Source: Bradyrhizobium genosp. SA-3 (GTDB lineage Bacteria; Pseudomonadota; Alphaproteobacteria; Rhizobiales; Xanthobacteraceae). From it: a stretch of DNA of 32,000 bases. A program made the translations under genes and the position numbers. The stretch covers positions 1 to 32,000 of the forward strand of contig NZ_PSRT01000096.1 of the NCBI RefSeq assembly GCF_004212635.1, given 5' to 3'. The notes under the pieces were generated by a model. The model had not been told where the DNA came from. It did no database searches and saw only the letters and a list, made by a program, of their open reading frames with translations. Shown piece after piece: positions 24,445-32,000 of the stretch; position 1 is the stretch's first letter; every line of letters begins with the position of its first letter.

Positions 24445-24489
24445 CGGCTTACGCCTTCCATGACTGGAATCAGGTGAACGTCATCCGAC

Positions 24490-25878
24490 CTATTTGTAGC
24501 TTCCCGGCTTCGGCAGGCTTTTGGCAAACTCGGGCTTCAGCGTTGCAATCCACGCGAGTGGATCCTGGCCGGCCTGCGGCATCAGGCTGTCGCCCTTGTA
24601 GCGAACCATGTCGCCGATCACGGGAAACTGCTGCGACGGTGTCTTCACGGTGACGCCGACGATTTGGTCGACGAGACCGTCATTGTCGGCGCGGGTCTGC
24701 GCGGTGCCGGTCAGCGTCTCGACCTTGCTGCCCTTCATAGCGGCGGCGAGCTCGGCACGCGTCGGCCATTTGCCGCCGTTCTTCTGCATCGCGGCCTCAT
24801 AGGCCGCTTTCACGTAGATCAGCGCGTTGGCCATCTTGATCGACGGGAATACTGGATACTCGCCGAACCGAGCCTTGTAGGCTTCGGCGAACTTCACCGT
24901 CTCCGGCTTCGCCTTGGCGTCCGGCGACATCCACCAGCCGTCGCCGAGAACACCGACGATCACCCCGTCAGGCAACGGCACGCGCTGCAGCACGGTCTCG
25001 CCGAGCGCGAGGATGACCTGGCTGCTCGTGAAGACTCCACGCGGAGCGGCCTGGCGAACGAAATTCTCGAGGTCGGCGCCCCAGAGATTGGAGAAAACGA
25101 CATCCGGGCGCGCGGTGGCGAGGCGCGAGATCTCGGTCTGGTAATTCGGCGAACCCAGCTTCGGATAAAGCTCGGCGACGATCTCCACGTCCGGCTTCAG
25201 GGCTTTCAGCGCCGCTGTGAATATCTTTGCTGCGTCGTGGCCGAACGCATAGTCCGGGTTGATGATCGCCACCGTCTTCACGTCGGGTTTGCGATCTAGC
25301 AGGTAGATCGCGTAGGCGATGAATTCGGGCACGGTGTTGCCGTTGGGGCGGAACACATATTTGCTCTTGCCGTCCATCAGCAGCTGATGGGTATCGCAGT
25401 TCCAGCCCACGGTGGGGACCTCGAGCTGCTCCGCGAGCGGCGCCAGCGCCAGGCAATTCGCGCTCGACAGGGCGGCGACCATCACCTGGTTCTTCGCGTC
25501 TCCGGAGAGCCGCCGATATTCCGCGATCACACCTTGCGCGCCCTGCGCCTCATCGACATAGGTCGCGCTGACCGGCACGCCTCCGATGCCGCCCTTTGCG
25601 TTGATCTCGTCGATCATGAGGTCGGCCGCGTTCTTGCCCGGCATGCCGTAGGCGGCGGCAGGACCGGATGTGAACGTGAAGATGCCAAGCCCCAACGCGT
25701 TTGGCTTGTCCTGCGCTGCGGCCGGGGTCGCCGCGACGATGCCGATCGCAAGCGCACCTGCAAGACCGTCAACCACCAACCGGAGACTGCCCGGCGGCAA
25801 TGCGCGATCCAGCCTGAAGAGCCGTTCAAGTGACGACAGGCCACGCGTAACTATGATGGACATACCTTTGGACGTCAT
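24490..25878 (-). CDS. Periplasmic substrate-binding protein of the Liv-type importer
   Basis: A 462-residue type I binding protein (Leu/Ile/Val-binding-like). A long N-terminal signal region of about 55 residues ends ATPAAAQ. The mature protein starts NALGLGIFTFTSGPAAAYGM and includes the family blocks AADLMIDEINAKGGIGGVPV and YVDEAQGAQGVIAEYRRLSG. The ATG at 25878 has AGGGGGAG just upstream, which supports the long N-region. Such proteins in catabolic operons often bind aromatic acids or amides rather than amino acids. It lies between the oxygenase/cupin genes and the permease genes and should fix the substrate range of the pathway. Confidence 0.9.
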   Translation of the reverse strand: MTSKGMSIIVTRGLSSLERLFRLDRALPPGSLRLVVDGLAGALAIGIVAATPAAAQDKPNALGLGIFTFTSGPAAAYGMPGKNAADLMIDEINAKGGIGGVPVSATYVDEAQGAQGVIAEYRRLSGDAKNQVMVAALSSANCLALAPLAEQLEVPTVGWNCDTHQLLMDGKSKYVFRPNGNTVPEFIAYAIYLLDRKPDVKTVAIINPDYAFGHDAAKIFTAALKALKPDVEIVAELYPKLGSPNYQTEISRLATARPDVVFSNLWGADLENFVRQAAPRGVFTSSQVILALGETVLQRVPLPDGVIVGVLGDGWWMSPDAKAKPETVKFAEAYKARFGEYPVFPSIKMANALIYVKAAYEAAMQKNGGKWPTRAELAAAMKGSKVETLTGTAQTRADNDGLVDQIVGVTVKTPSQQFPVIGDMVRYKGDSLMPQAGQDPLAWIATLKPEFAKSLPKPGSYK

Positions 25879-25926
25879 GACTCCCCCTGAGCCGGTTCAA
25901 GTGATGTTGTGCGGCAGCAATCCGGA

Positions 25927-26307
25927 TCACACCGGATCGAAATAATGCATCTCCAAAAGCAGGCAGCCGTTCACGGATTTGAACGGCCCATGCGGCGCAT
26001 GCGGCGGCCGGCAGGCATAGGTGTTCGGGGGGAAGCTCTTGCCGCCCTCGCCGTTCGCATCGTTGCCGACGATCAAATCGCCCGAGACAAGATAGACCTC
26101 TTCCCAATATTCGTGGGAGAACGGCGCGCTCGTGTAGACGCCCGGCGCGAAGCGGAGCAGCCGGGTCCGCGTCCCGCGCCGGTTCTCCTCGTCCAGCCCG
26201 CCCGCGATGATCTTCTGCTGGATGCCGGCCGGATATCCCGCCGGCACTTCCCAGCCGGTGGTCATGTCAAGTGTATGAAATTCGTCGTGCTTCTTGTTGA
26301 CAGGCAT
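25927..26307 (-). CDS. Cupin-domain protein
   Basis: A 126-residue single-domain cupin starting MPVNKKHDEFHTLDMT at ATG 26307, with AGGGAG upstream. The cupin core has metal-ligand candidates in FAPGVYTSAPFSHEYWEEVY (His and Glu) and a second motif PPNTYACRPPHAPHGPFKSV (His residues). Such small cupins act as metal-dependent dioxygenases, isomerases or binding proteins. Its position, 16 bases after the monooxygenase gene and before the transporter, suggests a role in ring opening or in processing the hydroxylated product. That is inference. The frame extends upstream to 26508, but only within the oxygenase gene. Confidence 0.82.
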   Translation of the reverse strand: MPVNKKHDEFHTLDMTTGWEVPAGYPAGIQQKIIAGGLDEENRRGTRTRLLRFAPGVYTSAPFSHEYWEEVYLVSGDLIVGNDANGEGGKSFPPNTYACRPPHAPHGPFKSVNGCLLLEMHYFDPV

Positions 26308-26323
26308 GTGTTGGCTCCCTGGT

Positions 26324-27793
26324 TCAGGCGGCTTTGCTGGCGGTCGACACGCCGTTGAGGTCGTAGGAATCGAGCATGGCCTGGACCAGACGGTCGGCGC
26401 CGGCCCAGTCGTATGTGCGATAGGAGTGGCCCTTGGTGACGAAGGTCGCGCCGGCGTAGAACATCTCGTATTGCTGATGACGAGAGCCGAACTCCGAGCC
26501 GACGGCATCCCAGGCGAGCTTGTAGAACTTCACGCGATCATGCGAATTGGCCTTCGGCGACTGCTGGGTCTTGCCGATCAAGGCCGCGATCTCGGGGTTG
26601 TCGAAGTCCGCGACCGACGAAGGCAGCATGATCATGCCGCCGCCGGCGAGCTCGCGAAGCGTATTGATGACGTGCGCGTAGAGCTGCTGTGTCAGCACCT
26701 GCGCGGAGTAGAGGGTGTGCCGGTCCGGGATGAAATATGGACCGACCTGTGTGCCCTTGGCTTCCATCGCCGCCACGAGGGCGTCAACCATGCTGGTCTC
26801 GGCCGCGAGCTGGCCGAGCATTTCGCGCACCTGGGGAAACTGGGTGACGCCGTTCATGTCGGCGGTGCGATGCGCAAGGCCGGTCAGGAATTTGAGCTTC
26901 ACGCTTAATCGCACCATCGCCTGGTAGTTCTGATAGACGTGGCAAGGCGTGGCGTGAAACTGCTTCTGGCACATTTCGACGTTGCCCTCGATGAAGACGC
27001 GATCCCACGGCACTTTCACGTCGTCGAAATAGAGAACCGAGTCGTTCTCGTCGAAACGGCTCGACAACGGGTTGTCGAACACTGCGCCGGCGGCATCCTC
27101 GTAAGATTTGCGCGACAGCATCTTCAGTCCCTTCGTATTCATCGGAATCGCGAAGGACATCGCATAACGCTCTTCGCCGGGGCGCATCGGCTGGATGGTC
27201 GTGACGAAGACCTCGTCGGCAACAACGCCGCCGGTGGCGAGCATCTTGGCGCCGCGAATCGTGATTCCTTCTGCGTCGCGATCGACGACGCCGGCGGTGA
27301 GGAACGGGTCGGCCTGTTCGGCCGCACCCTTCGAACGATCGGCCTGCGGATTGATGATGACGTAGGTGAGGTAGAGATCCTTGTCGCGGGCGTAACGGTA
27401 GTAGCTCTCGAGCGCGCCGGCGCGGGCGGGATCGTAGGCTTTGAACACGTCAAGCCCCATGTAGAGCCCGGAAATGCAGGACGCCACGTGGTCCGGGGCG
27501 CGGCCCATGAAGCCGGCATGCAGCGAGGCCCACGCTTCGAGCGCCTTCCGCCGTATCACGAGCTCGGAGTACGAGTTCGGAAGCTGCCAGATGCGGTTGG
27601 CGCGACCTGCACCCGTGTCAAAGGTCATCAGCTCCGCATTTGCAGGCGCGCTCGCGAAGTCGAACAGACCGGCCATGGAGCCGGCGAGATTGCGGAAGGC
27701 ATGGTGCGTCGTCACATCGCCAACCGAGGCGCCGTTGATGTAGATGGTCCTGCCGTCCTTGAGGCCCGACAGATATTCCTTTGTGCTGCGCAT
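26324..27793 (-). CDS. HpaB-family FADH2-dependent monooxygenase, oxygenase component
   Basis: A 489-residue protein of the 4-hydroxyphenylacetate 3-monooxygenase large-subunit family (acyl-CoA-dehydrogenase-like fold). Recognisable blocks are MRSTKEYLSGLKDGRTIYIN, YVIINPQADRSKGAAEQ, GAKMLATGGVVADEVFVTTI, SVLYFDDVKVPWDRVFIEGN, AGGGMIMLPSSVADFDNPE and a C-terminal GSEFGSRHQQYEMFYAG. The family uses reduced FAD from a partner reductase, encoded just upstream (20 bases), to hydroxylate phenols, chlorophenols or heteroaromatics. The normal length and intact blocks argue for activity. The true substrate is unknown; I do not assign hpaB because the rest of the homoprotocatechuate pathway is absent here. 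Confidence 0.9.
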   Translation of the reverse strand: MRSTKEYLSGLKDGRTIYINGASVGDVTTHHAFRNLAGSMAGLFDFASAPANAELMTFDTGAGRANRIWQLPNSYSELVIRRKALEAWASLHAGFMGRAPDHVASCISGLYMGLDVFKAYDPARAGALESYYRYARDKDLYLTYVIINPQADRSKGAAEQADPFLTAGVVDRDAEGITIRGAKMLATGGVVADEVFVTTIQPMRPGEERYAMSFAIPMNTKGLKMLSRKSYEDAAGAVFDNPLSSRFDENDSVLYFDDVKVPWDRVFIEGNVEMCQKQFHATPCHVYQNYQAMVRLSVKLKFLTGLAHRTADMNGVTQFPQVREMLGQLAAETSMVDALVAAMEAKGTQVGPYFIPDRHTLYSAQVLTQQLYAHVINTLRELAGGGMIMLPSSVADFDNPEIAALIGKTQQSPKANSHDRVKFYKLAWDAVGSEFGSRHQQYEMFYAGATFVTKGHSYRTYDWAGADRLVQAMLDSYDLNGVSTASKAA

Positions 27794-27813
27794 CGCAGGT
27801 CTCCGGTTCGAAG

Positions 27814-28332
27814 CTAGTAGTGAATGGGAAGCGGCCAGGTCGGCTCGCGCTGGGTTTCATCGACGAGATCGCGGTATCGACCGCGAAAGAAGATCAGGGG
27901 AGCGGCCGCCTGGGCGCGGCTCGCATGGCGAACGACGCGGACGACGAAGATTACGTGGTCGCCGCCCTCGTAGACCGCGTAGGGCGCGCATTCGAAATGA
28001 GCCATCGCGCCCGAGATCAGCGGTGCCTCGGCATGGCCGACCGACGTCCTCACCTGGTCCCATTTGTTGGAGAGAGCGCGCGCGAACTGGTTGGAGATGT
28101 TTTCCTGGTCACGCGCCAGGATGTTCACGGCGAAACCTTTGGCTTCGAGCATCGCAGGCAGGCTGCGCGCCTTGCGGTCGACGCTGAAAAGAACGAGCGG
28201 CGGATCGAGCGAGACGGAGTTGAACGAACTCATGGTCATGCCGATAAGCTCTTCGCCCTTCCCGCGCGCGGTCACCACCGCAACGCCGGTGGCGAATTCG
28301 CCGAGAGCACGCCTGAATGCACGATCCTCCAT
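27814..28332 (-). CDS. Flavin reductase, HpaC-like partner of the monooxygenase
   Basis: A 172-residue protein of the flavin-reductase-like (FMN-binding split-barrel) family: EFATGVAVVTARGKGEELIG, MTMSSFNSVSLDPPLVLFSV, FAVNILARDQENISNQFA and a C-terminal GGDHVIFVVRVVRH. It supplies free FADH2 or FMNH2 to the HpaB-type oxygenase. The ATG at 28332, with GAGGCGG upstream, gives the family length; a frame extending to 28446 would run through the operator. It is the first gene of the MarR-linked operon. Confidence 0.9.
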   Translation of the reverse strand: MEDRAFRRALGEFATGVAVVTARGKGEELIGMTMSSFNSVSLDPPLVLFSVDRKARSLPAMLEAKGFAVNILARDQENISNQFARALSNKWDQVRTSVGHAEAPLISGAMAHFECAPYAVYEGGDHVIFVVRVVRHASRAQAAAPLIFFRGRYRDLVDETQREPTWPLPIHY

Positions 28333-28365
28333 GGACACCGCCTCGTCGCCCGGTCCTGATTTATA

Positions 28366-28402
28366 ATTCTCAAATAGCTTTCTGACAAAGCTACCTGAGA
28401 AT
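28366..28402. promoter_or_regulatory. 37-bp inverted repeat, candidate MarR operator
   Basis: The left arm ATTCTCAAATAGCTTT (28366-28381) and right arm AAAGCTACCTGAGAAT (28387-28402) match as reverse complements at 14 of 16 positions around CTGAC. The repeat lies between the divergent flavin reductase (start 28332) and marR (start 28475) genes. On the minus strand TTGACA (28407-28402) abuts the right arm and could be the -35 of the catabolic operon, placing its -10 inside the repeat. On the plus strand TATAAT (28362-28367) overlaps the left arm. A bound regulator would therefore cover the operon promoter. MarR proteins bind such dyads and release on ligand binding. Confidence 0.75.
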
Positions 28403-28474
28403 GTCAATACCCTTGCTGACGGAGCGCATGCGTGCTCTTTAGTCAACTTCCAACGCTATGATTTTGCGGAGAGA

Positions 28475-29071
28475 ATGCCCGTGTCCGATGCGCTGTTGAC
28501 GGCGTCGAAGCCTGAGTTGCTCGACAAGGATGGAGATCGCACGCTTCGCGGTGTCCTCTACGACTATTTTGCCTTCGGACGAAGCCTGGAAGCCGCTCGC
28601 GAGACATTCGCGAGCTTTGTCGGCCTATCGCCGACCCAGTATCTGATCCTGATCGCGATCAAGAATTCGACAGCGGAAAGGCCCATGGGTGTCAACCAGG
28701 TCGCCGAACGGCTCTATCTAAGTGGCGCCTTCGTCACCAACGAGATCAACAAGCTGGTCTCTGACGGTCTGATAGAGAAAAGCCCACATCCTGGCGACGG
28801 ACGCCGCGTGCAGCTCACGCTGACCGAGCACGGGATAAACCTATTGATCCGGCTCGCCGCCTTGCAACGCCCGGTGAATGACGCGCTATTTGGAATGCTC
28901 ACGCGCGAGGAGTTCAGAGTGCTCTCCCAAATGCTGTCTCGTCTTGCTTCCAACGCCGATAGCGCGTTGAAGCTTGCCGAGCACGTCCGGGCGACGCTCA
29001 CGTCGCAAAATAACGAAACGTTCCGTACCGAGCCGCAGAGAGGCCGCAAGAAACAACGAACGAGCCGTTAG
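28475..29071 (+). CDS. MarR-family transcriptional regulator
   Basis: A 198-residue regulator. The winged helix-turn-helix lies at about 55-125: GVNQVAERLYLSGAFVTNEI, NKLVSDGLIEKSPHPGDGRR and VQLTLTEHGINLLI, with the DxRR wing pattern present as GDGRR. Flanking helices for dimerisation are at both ends, and the last 20 residues are a basic tail (EPQRGRKKQRTSR), an unusual extension. The ATG at 28475 follows GGAGAGA. It is divergent from the oxygenase-transporter operon and probably represses it, and perhaps itself, through the inverted repeat between them. The inducer should be the operon's substrate or an early intermediate. Confidence 0.88.
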   Translation: MPVSDALLTASKPELLDKDGDRTLRGVLYDYFAFGRSLEAARETFASFVGLSPTQYLILIAIKNSTAERPMGVNQVAERLYLSGAFVTNEINKLVSDGLIEKSPHPGDGRRVQLTLTEHGINLLIRLAALQRPVNDALFGMLTREEFRVLSQMLSRLASNADSALKLAEHVRATLTSQNNETFRTEPQRGRKKQRTSR

Positions 29072-29472
29072 AGCCTTGCGGTAGTGACTATTAGACCAAC
29101 ACGTTGGGTGCTTCTCACCGCCCCGGACCAGCGACTCGTCATAACGAGGGCAGCGCGACTAGCGAGAGAGTCTTTGGCTCTCAATTGGGTCAGTGAGTCG
29201 CCCAACTGCATTGAGGTGGAAACGACTTCAACCGCAGGACTGAGAGTGTTGGTCAGCACTCGCCCTGTCCCTTCCCTCAGAATTTGGCGTGTAGGCTGAA
29301 CCACAAAGCCTCCTCACGTTGGCTGTCATGAGATTTTTCTTGATCTCCCGGTGCACACGTCGTGCACACGCCGCCTTCTAACCATCTGAAAAACCTGAAC
29401 TCTCGCTCCAATCATGGGACCGAAGCGTTCGACGCCGCGTACGACGCAGCGGTGGCGGCGCTGGGGGGAGTG
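29072..29472. other. Gap between marR and the recombinase, with GTGCACAC repeats
   Basis: No gene is supported between marR and the recombinase start at 29473; open frames on both strands at 29068-29304 lack ribosome-binding sites and family resemblance. Two direct copies of GTGCACACG occur at 29351-29359 and 29362-29370, each containing the palindrome GTGCAC, and could be recombinase arm sites. From about 29419 to 29472 the sequence encodes, in frame with the recombinase, GTEAFDAAYDAAVAALGG, a partial copy of a motif inside the recombinase itself. Confidence 0.45.
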
Positions 29473-30741
29473 ATGCGTAAACGCCGTAGTGCACCCGATC
29501 CGCTGGTGCAGCCCGAACGCCGCTATGTGCAGGCCGACCGCTCGCAGCGCGGACAAACACGCTATTACGTCCAGCTCCGCAACGGCTTACCGAAGATCCG
29601 GATCCACGGTGAGTTCGGCACGCAAGCATTCGACGATGAGTGTGATACGGCCATCGCCTCGCAGATGGCGCTCTATGGCGACGCGACCGATCATCTCAAC
29701 GCACAAAAGCAGCGCAACGAGCCGCGCGGGGAACTTCCTACAGAGCCGCCAATGCCCCACGCCCTGCGCTGGTACTGGACGCTCTACAAACAGAGCGACC
29801 ACTGGCTGGGCGATCTCAGCTTGGGCCATGAAGGACTGTCGGAATCGACGCGGCTCCAGCGCACCGGGCTAATCGAGAGCCTGCTGCCCGAAAACGGGGA
29901 AAAGCCGTTTGCGGTGCTGACACGAAAGGTCATCAAGGAAGAAATGAAAGCGCGCACGCCGTCGCAGGCGGGCAACCTGCTCTCGGCGTTGCGCGGAATG
30001 ATCCGCTGGATGATAGATGAACGCCATCTCGATGAGGATGATGACCCAACGATCGGGCTGAAGTCAGGCAAGGCCAAGGCAAGCCGCGAGACTGGCGGCT
30101 TCCTCCCTTGGACCGAGGATGACATGGCGCTCTATCGCGCGAAGTGGCCGCTTGGCACCGAAGCGCGACTGATGTTCGATATCCTTCATTACACGTTCCT
30201 GCGACTGGGCGACGCCCATCGCTTCGAGCCCCCGCATATGCGGCAAATCCTGCGCCAGATGGCGGTGCAGATCGCAACCGAAAAGAGCCGCGGCAACACC
30301 ACTGTCACGGTGCCGGTACATCCGGATTTTGCGGAAAGCCTGCCTGCAGCTCGTGCGGCCGGGATTATCGGCGCTGAAGTCTTCACCGGCAAAGTACTGA
30401 AGGGCCGCGTGCTAGCGATGAACAAGAAGGCGTGGGCGGCGAAGTTCAAGAAATACGCGGTCATGGCCGGCGTCAACGAGCCCAAGAAGAGCTGCCATGG
30501 CGTGCGCAAGGCCCGCGCCGAAGTTGCTGCTTACGCCGACTGCACCGAGAGCCAGATGATGGCGATGTTTGGCTGGACCGATCCGAAGATGCCAGCACAT
30601 TACATTGCCCAGGCGAATCGAGAGAAGCTCGGCATCAGCGGCATGGACAAGATCATTGCGTTCGATCAGAGCAATTGCTCGACGATTTCATTCCGCTGCC
30701 GCGCGAGAACAGCGGAGGAACGTCGGACGCGAACAAAGTAG
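29473..30741 (+). CDS. Tyrosine recombinase / phage-type integrase
   Basis: A 422-residue integrase. The N-terminal region (RYYVQLRNGLPKIRIHGEFG) is a DNA-arm-like module, the core-binding domain spans about 95-200, and the catalytic domain about 210-390. Candidate catalytic residues are Arg244 (TFLRLGDAHRF), Lys271 (TEKSRGN), His342 and Arg345 (CHGVRKA), Trp368 (FGWTDPK) and Tyr377 (AHYIAQ), so all are present. The ATG at 29473 has GGGGGAG close upstream; a GTG at 29362 in the same frame is possible but adds non-family sequence. Enzymes of this type move genomic islands. No adjacent tRNA gene was seen, so the attachment site is not located. Confidence 0.87.
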   Translation: MRKRRSAPDPLVQPERRYVQADRSQRGQTRYYVQLRNGLPKIRIHGEFGTQAFDDECDTAIASQMALYGDATDHLNAQKQRNEPRGELPTEPPMPHALRWYWTLYKQSDHWLGDLSLGHEGLSESTRLQRTGLIESLLPENGEKPFAVLTRKVIKEEMKARTPSQAGNLLSALRGMIRWMIDERHLDEDDDPTIGLKSGKAKASRETGGFLPWTEDDMALYRAKWPLGTEARLMFDILHYTFLRLGDAHRFEPPHMRQILRQMAVQIATEKSRGNTTVTVPVHPDFAESLPAARAAGIIGAEVFTGKVLKGRVLAMNKKAWAAKFKKYAVMAGVNEPKKSCHGVRKARAEVAAYADCTESQMMAMFGWTDPKMPAHYIAQANREKLGISGMDKIIAFDQSNCSTISFRCRARTAEERRTRTK

Positions 30742-31064
30742 TAACTTTGCGTAGTAATTCTGTAAAAAAAGACGCTGTAACTTCAACGAGTTAAGCGTGG
30801 ATATGGTGCGCTCGGAGGGCGGAGAAGATGTTCGCAATTTCAATGACTTGCCGAGACAGGCAAAAGATTAGGTACAGTTCGGGGCCTATAGGTGCTTTTC
30901 AAGCCGGGTGCCAGCGCGCCGTAATTCCCGGTTCACGCCGGCCTGCCCTGACAAGGCCATCGCCAACCGTTCACCTACAGCGGGCAGCTCGTTGCTTCGC
31001 GTTCAATGCAAACATGCGGGTGTAGGGCAGCAGCAGCGCGATCCGCCCGAAGCTCTTACGATTT
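30742..31064. other. Gap after the recombinase, no supported gene
   Basis: This region holds a duplicated GTAGTAA (about 30739 and 30752), an A7 run and otherwise featureless sequence. A plus-strand frame of 65 codons (30828-31025) lacks a ribosome-binding site and resembles nothing. A minus-strand fragment near 31050 reading LLLPYTRMFALNAKQRAA could be a remnant of a coding sequence, but it is broken by stops. No tRNA or attachment core was recognised. Confidence 0.35.
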
Positions 31065-32000
31065 TCAAGCGCTCAGAGCCAGTGGGATGACGGTGCGGTA
31101 TTTTCCGGCGGAAGATGCGACTGGTGGTTCGGGGGCCAACTCAACAGACACCTGACCGAGCCCATGCTCGTTCAATAGCTTGGTCAATTCGGAATGGACC
31201 GCCCGCCAAACCCGGTTTGGGTCAGCGTCGGCTGCGGGATGGAGCCGAACGCGCAATTGTGTTGGCGCAGTCTGCACGATCTGAAACAACTCCACGCCGG
31301 GTACATGATCGATCTCAAGCGCGAGCGATGGCACTGCGACTTTCTCGCCGCGTTCGGTTGGAAACGTGAGGATGTCGGCAGCGCGGCCCCGCACGCGGAT
31401 CGCCGGAAGCGGGTTGCCGCAAGGACAGGGATCGGGTCGTTGCAGGATGCGGTCGCCCAGATCGTAGCGGAGGATCGGCTGCACGCGATTGGCGAGGTTG
31501 CTCACGAGGACCGTATGCGACTCCTCACCGGGCGGCACCGGCCGATAGCTCGCATCGACGGGTTCGAGAATCACCCAATCGCTGTTGACATGATGCCAAC
31601 CGTGTTCACAGCCGATCGCCATGAACAGGCATTCCGTCGCGACGTAAATAGTCCGGACCTTGGCGTGGAATGCCCTTGCGATCCGGTCGTATCCGTCCGG
31701 CGAAAGCCCTTCCGAAGTCGGAAGAACCAGCACCGGCCGAATATGCAGGCGACCGGCATCCTGCTCGGCGGCCAAGAGTGCCATGACGCTGGCGTATCCG
31801 ATGAGCAGAGCCGGGCAGAGCCGATTGAGTTCGGCGACCAGATTCTGCAACGGCGCCTGTGCCGGGAGCGCCCGGAATCGTCGGGCCGACGATTTTGTGT
31901 GGATTGCAGCAAAGCTGGTTGCGCCGATGTAATGGCCCCCCATCGCCAGCACCGACGCCGCGCGGCCGCCGCAGACGAGGAGACGAAACATGTCGCTGGT
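31065..32000 (-). CDS. PaaK/CapK-like adenylate-forming enzyme (partial)
   Basis: The frame is open through the right edge, so the N-terminal part of the gene, including the first substrate-binding and P-loop motifs, is outside the window. The visible part, about 311 residues, resembles phenylacetate-CoA-ligase-like (CapK family) proteins: LPTSEGLSPDGYDRIARAFH, YVATECLFMAIGCEHGWHHV, GEESHTVLVSNLANRVQPIL, RYDLGDRI, then a cysteine pair PCPCGNPLPAIRVRGRAADI and a small C-terminal domain. Members activate acids as adenylates, for CoA or other acceptors. The substrate is unknown. It is separated from the catabolic operon by the recombinase, so a joint role is not implied. Confidence 0.8.
   Translation of the reverse strand, partial: TSDMFRLLVCGGRAASVLAMGGHYIGATSFAAIHTKSSARRFRALPAQAPLQNLVAELNRLCPALLIGYASVMALLAAEQDAGRLHIRPVLVLPTSEGLSPDGYDRIARAFHAKVRTIYVATECLFMAIGCEHGWHHVNSDWVILEPVDASYRPVPPGEESHTVLVSNLANRVQPILRYDLGDRILQRPDPCPCGNPLPAIRVRGRAADILTFPTERGEKVAVPSLALEIDHVPGVELFQIVQTAPTQLRVRLHPAADADPNRVWRAVHSELTKLLNEHGLGQVSVELAPEPPVASSAGKYRTVIPLALSA

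Noticed and set aside
29143..29168. Possible intrinsic terminator (GAGAG...CTCTC) after marR
   Set aside because: The stem is short and no T tract follows on either strand.
29068..29304. Open frames on both strands after marR
   Set aside because: They have GTG starts without ribosome-binding sites, no family resemblance and mutual overlap.
30800..30870. Possible tRNA 3' end as attachment site (GGTGCGCTCGGAGGG)
   Set aside because: It recalls the reverse complement of a tRNA end, but no T-loop consensus or cloverleaf can be drawn.

Overview
The window is GC-rich chromosomal DNA. Its codon use, its many small conserved proteins and its gene families (a HWE histidine kinase carrying a CheB domain, a Liv-type ABC operon, Csp-like copper protein, FTR1 permease, ChrA) point to an alphaproteobacterium of the Bradyrhizobium group. 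This assignment is by recognition, not by any search. No rRNA, tRNA or CRISPR array was seen. No convincing hairpin-plus-T-tract terminator was found.

Bases 1-3453 hold the tail of a Lys/Ala-rich protein, a small membrane protein, a small unknown protein, and a minus-strand operon of three genes: a cysteine-rich flavodoxin-fold reductase, a cytosolic copper-storage (Csp-like) four-helix protein and a tiny partner. A decayed ORF and short repeats lie upstream of that operon. Bases 3771-7209 are a signalling block: a Crp/Fnr-type regulator translationally coupled to a CheB-PAS-HWE kinase, a decayed second CheB fragment, and a single-domain response regulator. Two tiny membrane peptides, an isochorismatase-type hydrolase, a short exported peptide and a ChrA chromate transporter follow, up to 9901.

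Bases 9914-15433, all on the minus strand, look like a c-di-GMP-controlled exopolysaccharide module. A periplasmic membrane-fusion protein comes first, then a BcsA-like glycosyltransferase with a C-terminal PilZ domain, then a membrane diguanylate cyclase. Bases 15650-18154 carry metal genes: an orphan HMA domain, apparently the stump of a P-type ATPase, and a cytochrome c-FTR1 iron permease fusion. A LacI-family pseudogene follows (about 18340-18922).

Bases 18839-29071 are the most interesting part. A minus-strand run of ten clear genes, with an eleventh doubtful one at its end, is tightly spaced and partly overlapping. It encodes a flavin reductase, an HpaB-type monooxygenase, a cupin, a complete Liv-type ABC importer (binding protein, two permeases, two ATPases), a DUF2848/FAH-like protein and an amidase. 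A MarR regulator is transcribed divergently. The space between them holds a 37-bp near-perfect inverted repeat that is an obvious candidate operator. The layout suggests inducible uptake followed by oxidation and hydrolysis of an aromatic or N-heterocyclic amide-containing compound. The substrate cannot be read from the sequence.

The right end has a tyrosine recombinase of genomic-island type, preceded by short GTGCACAC repeats and a partial duplication of its own N-terminal module. A PaaK/CapK-like adenylate-forming enzyme then runs off the window.
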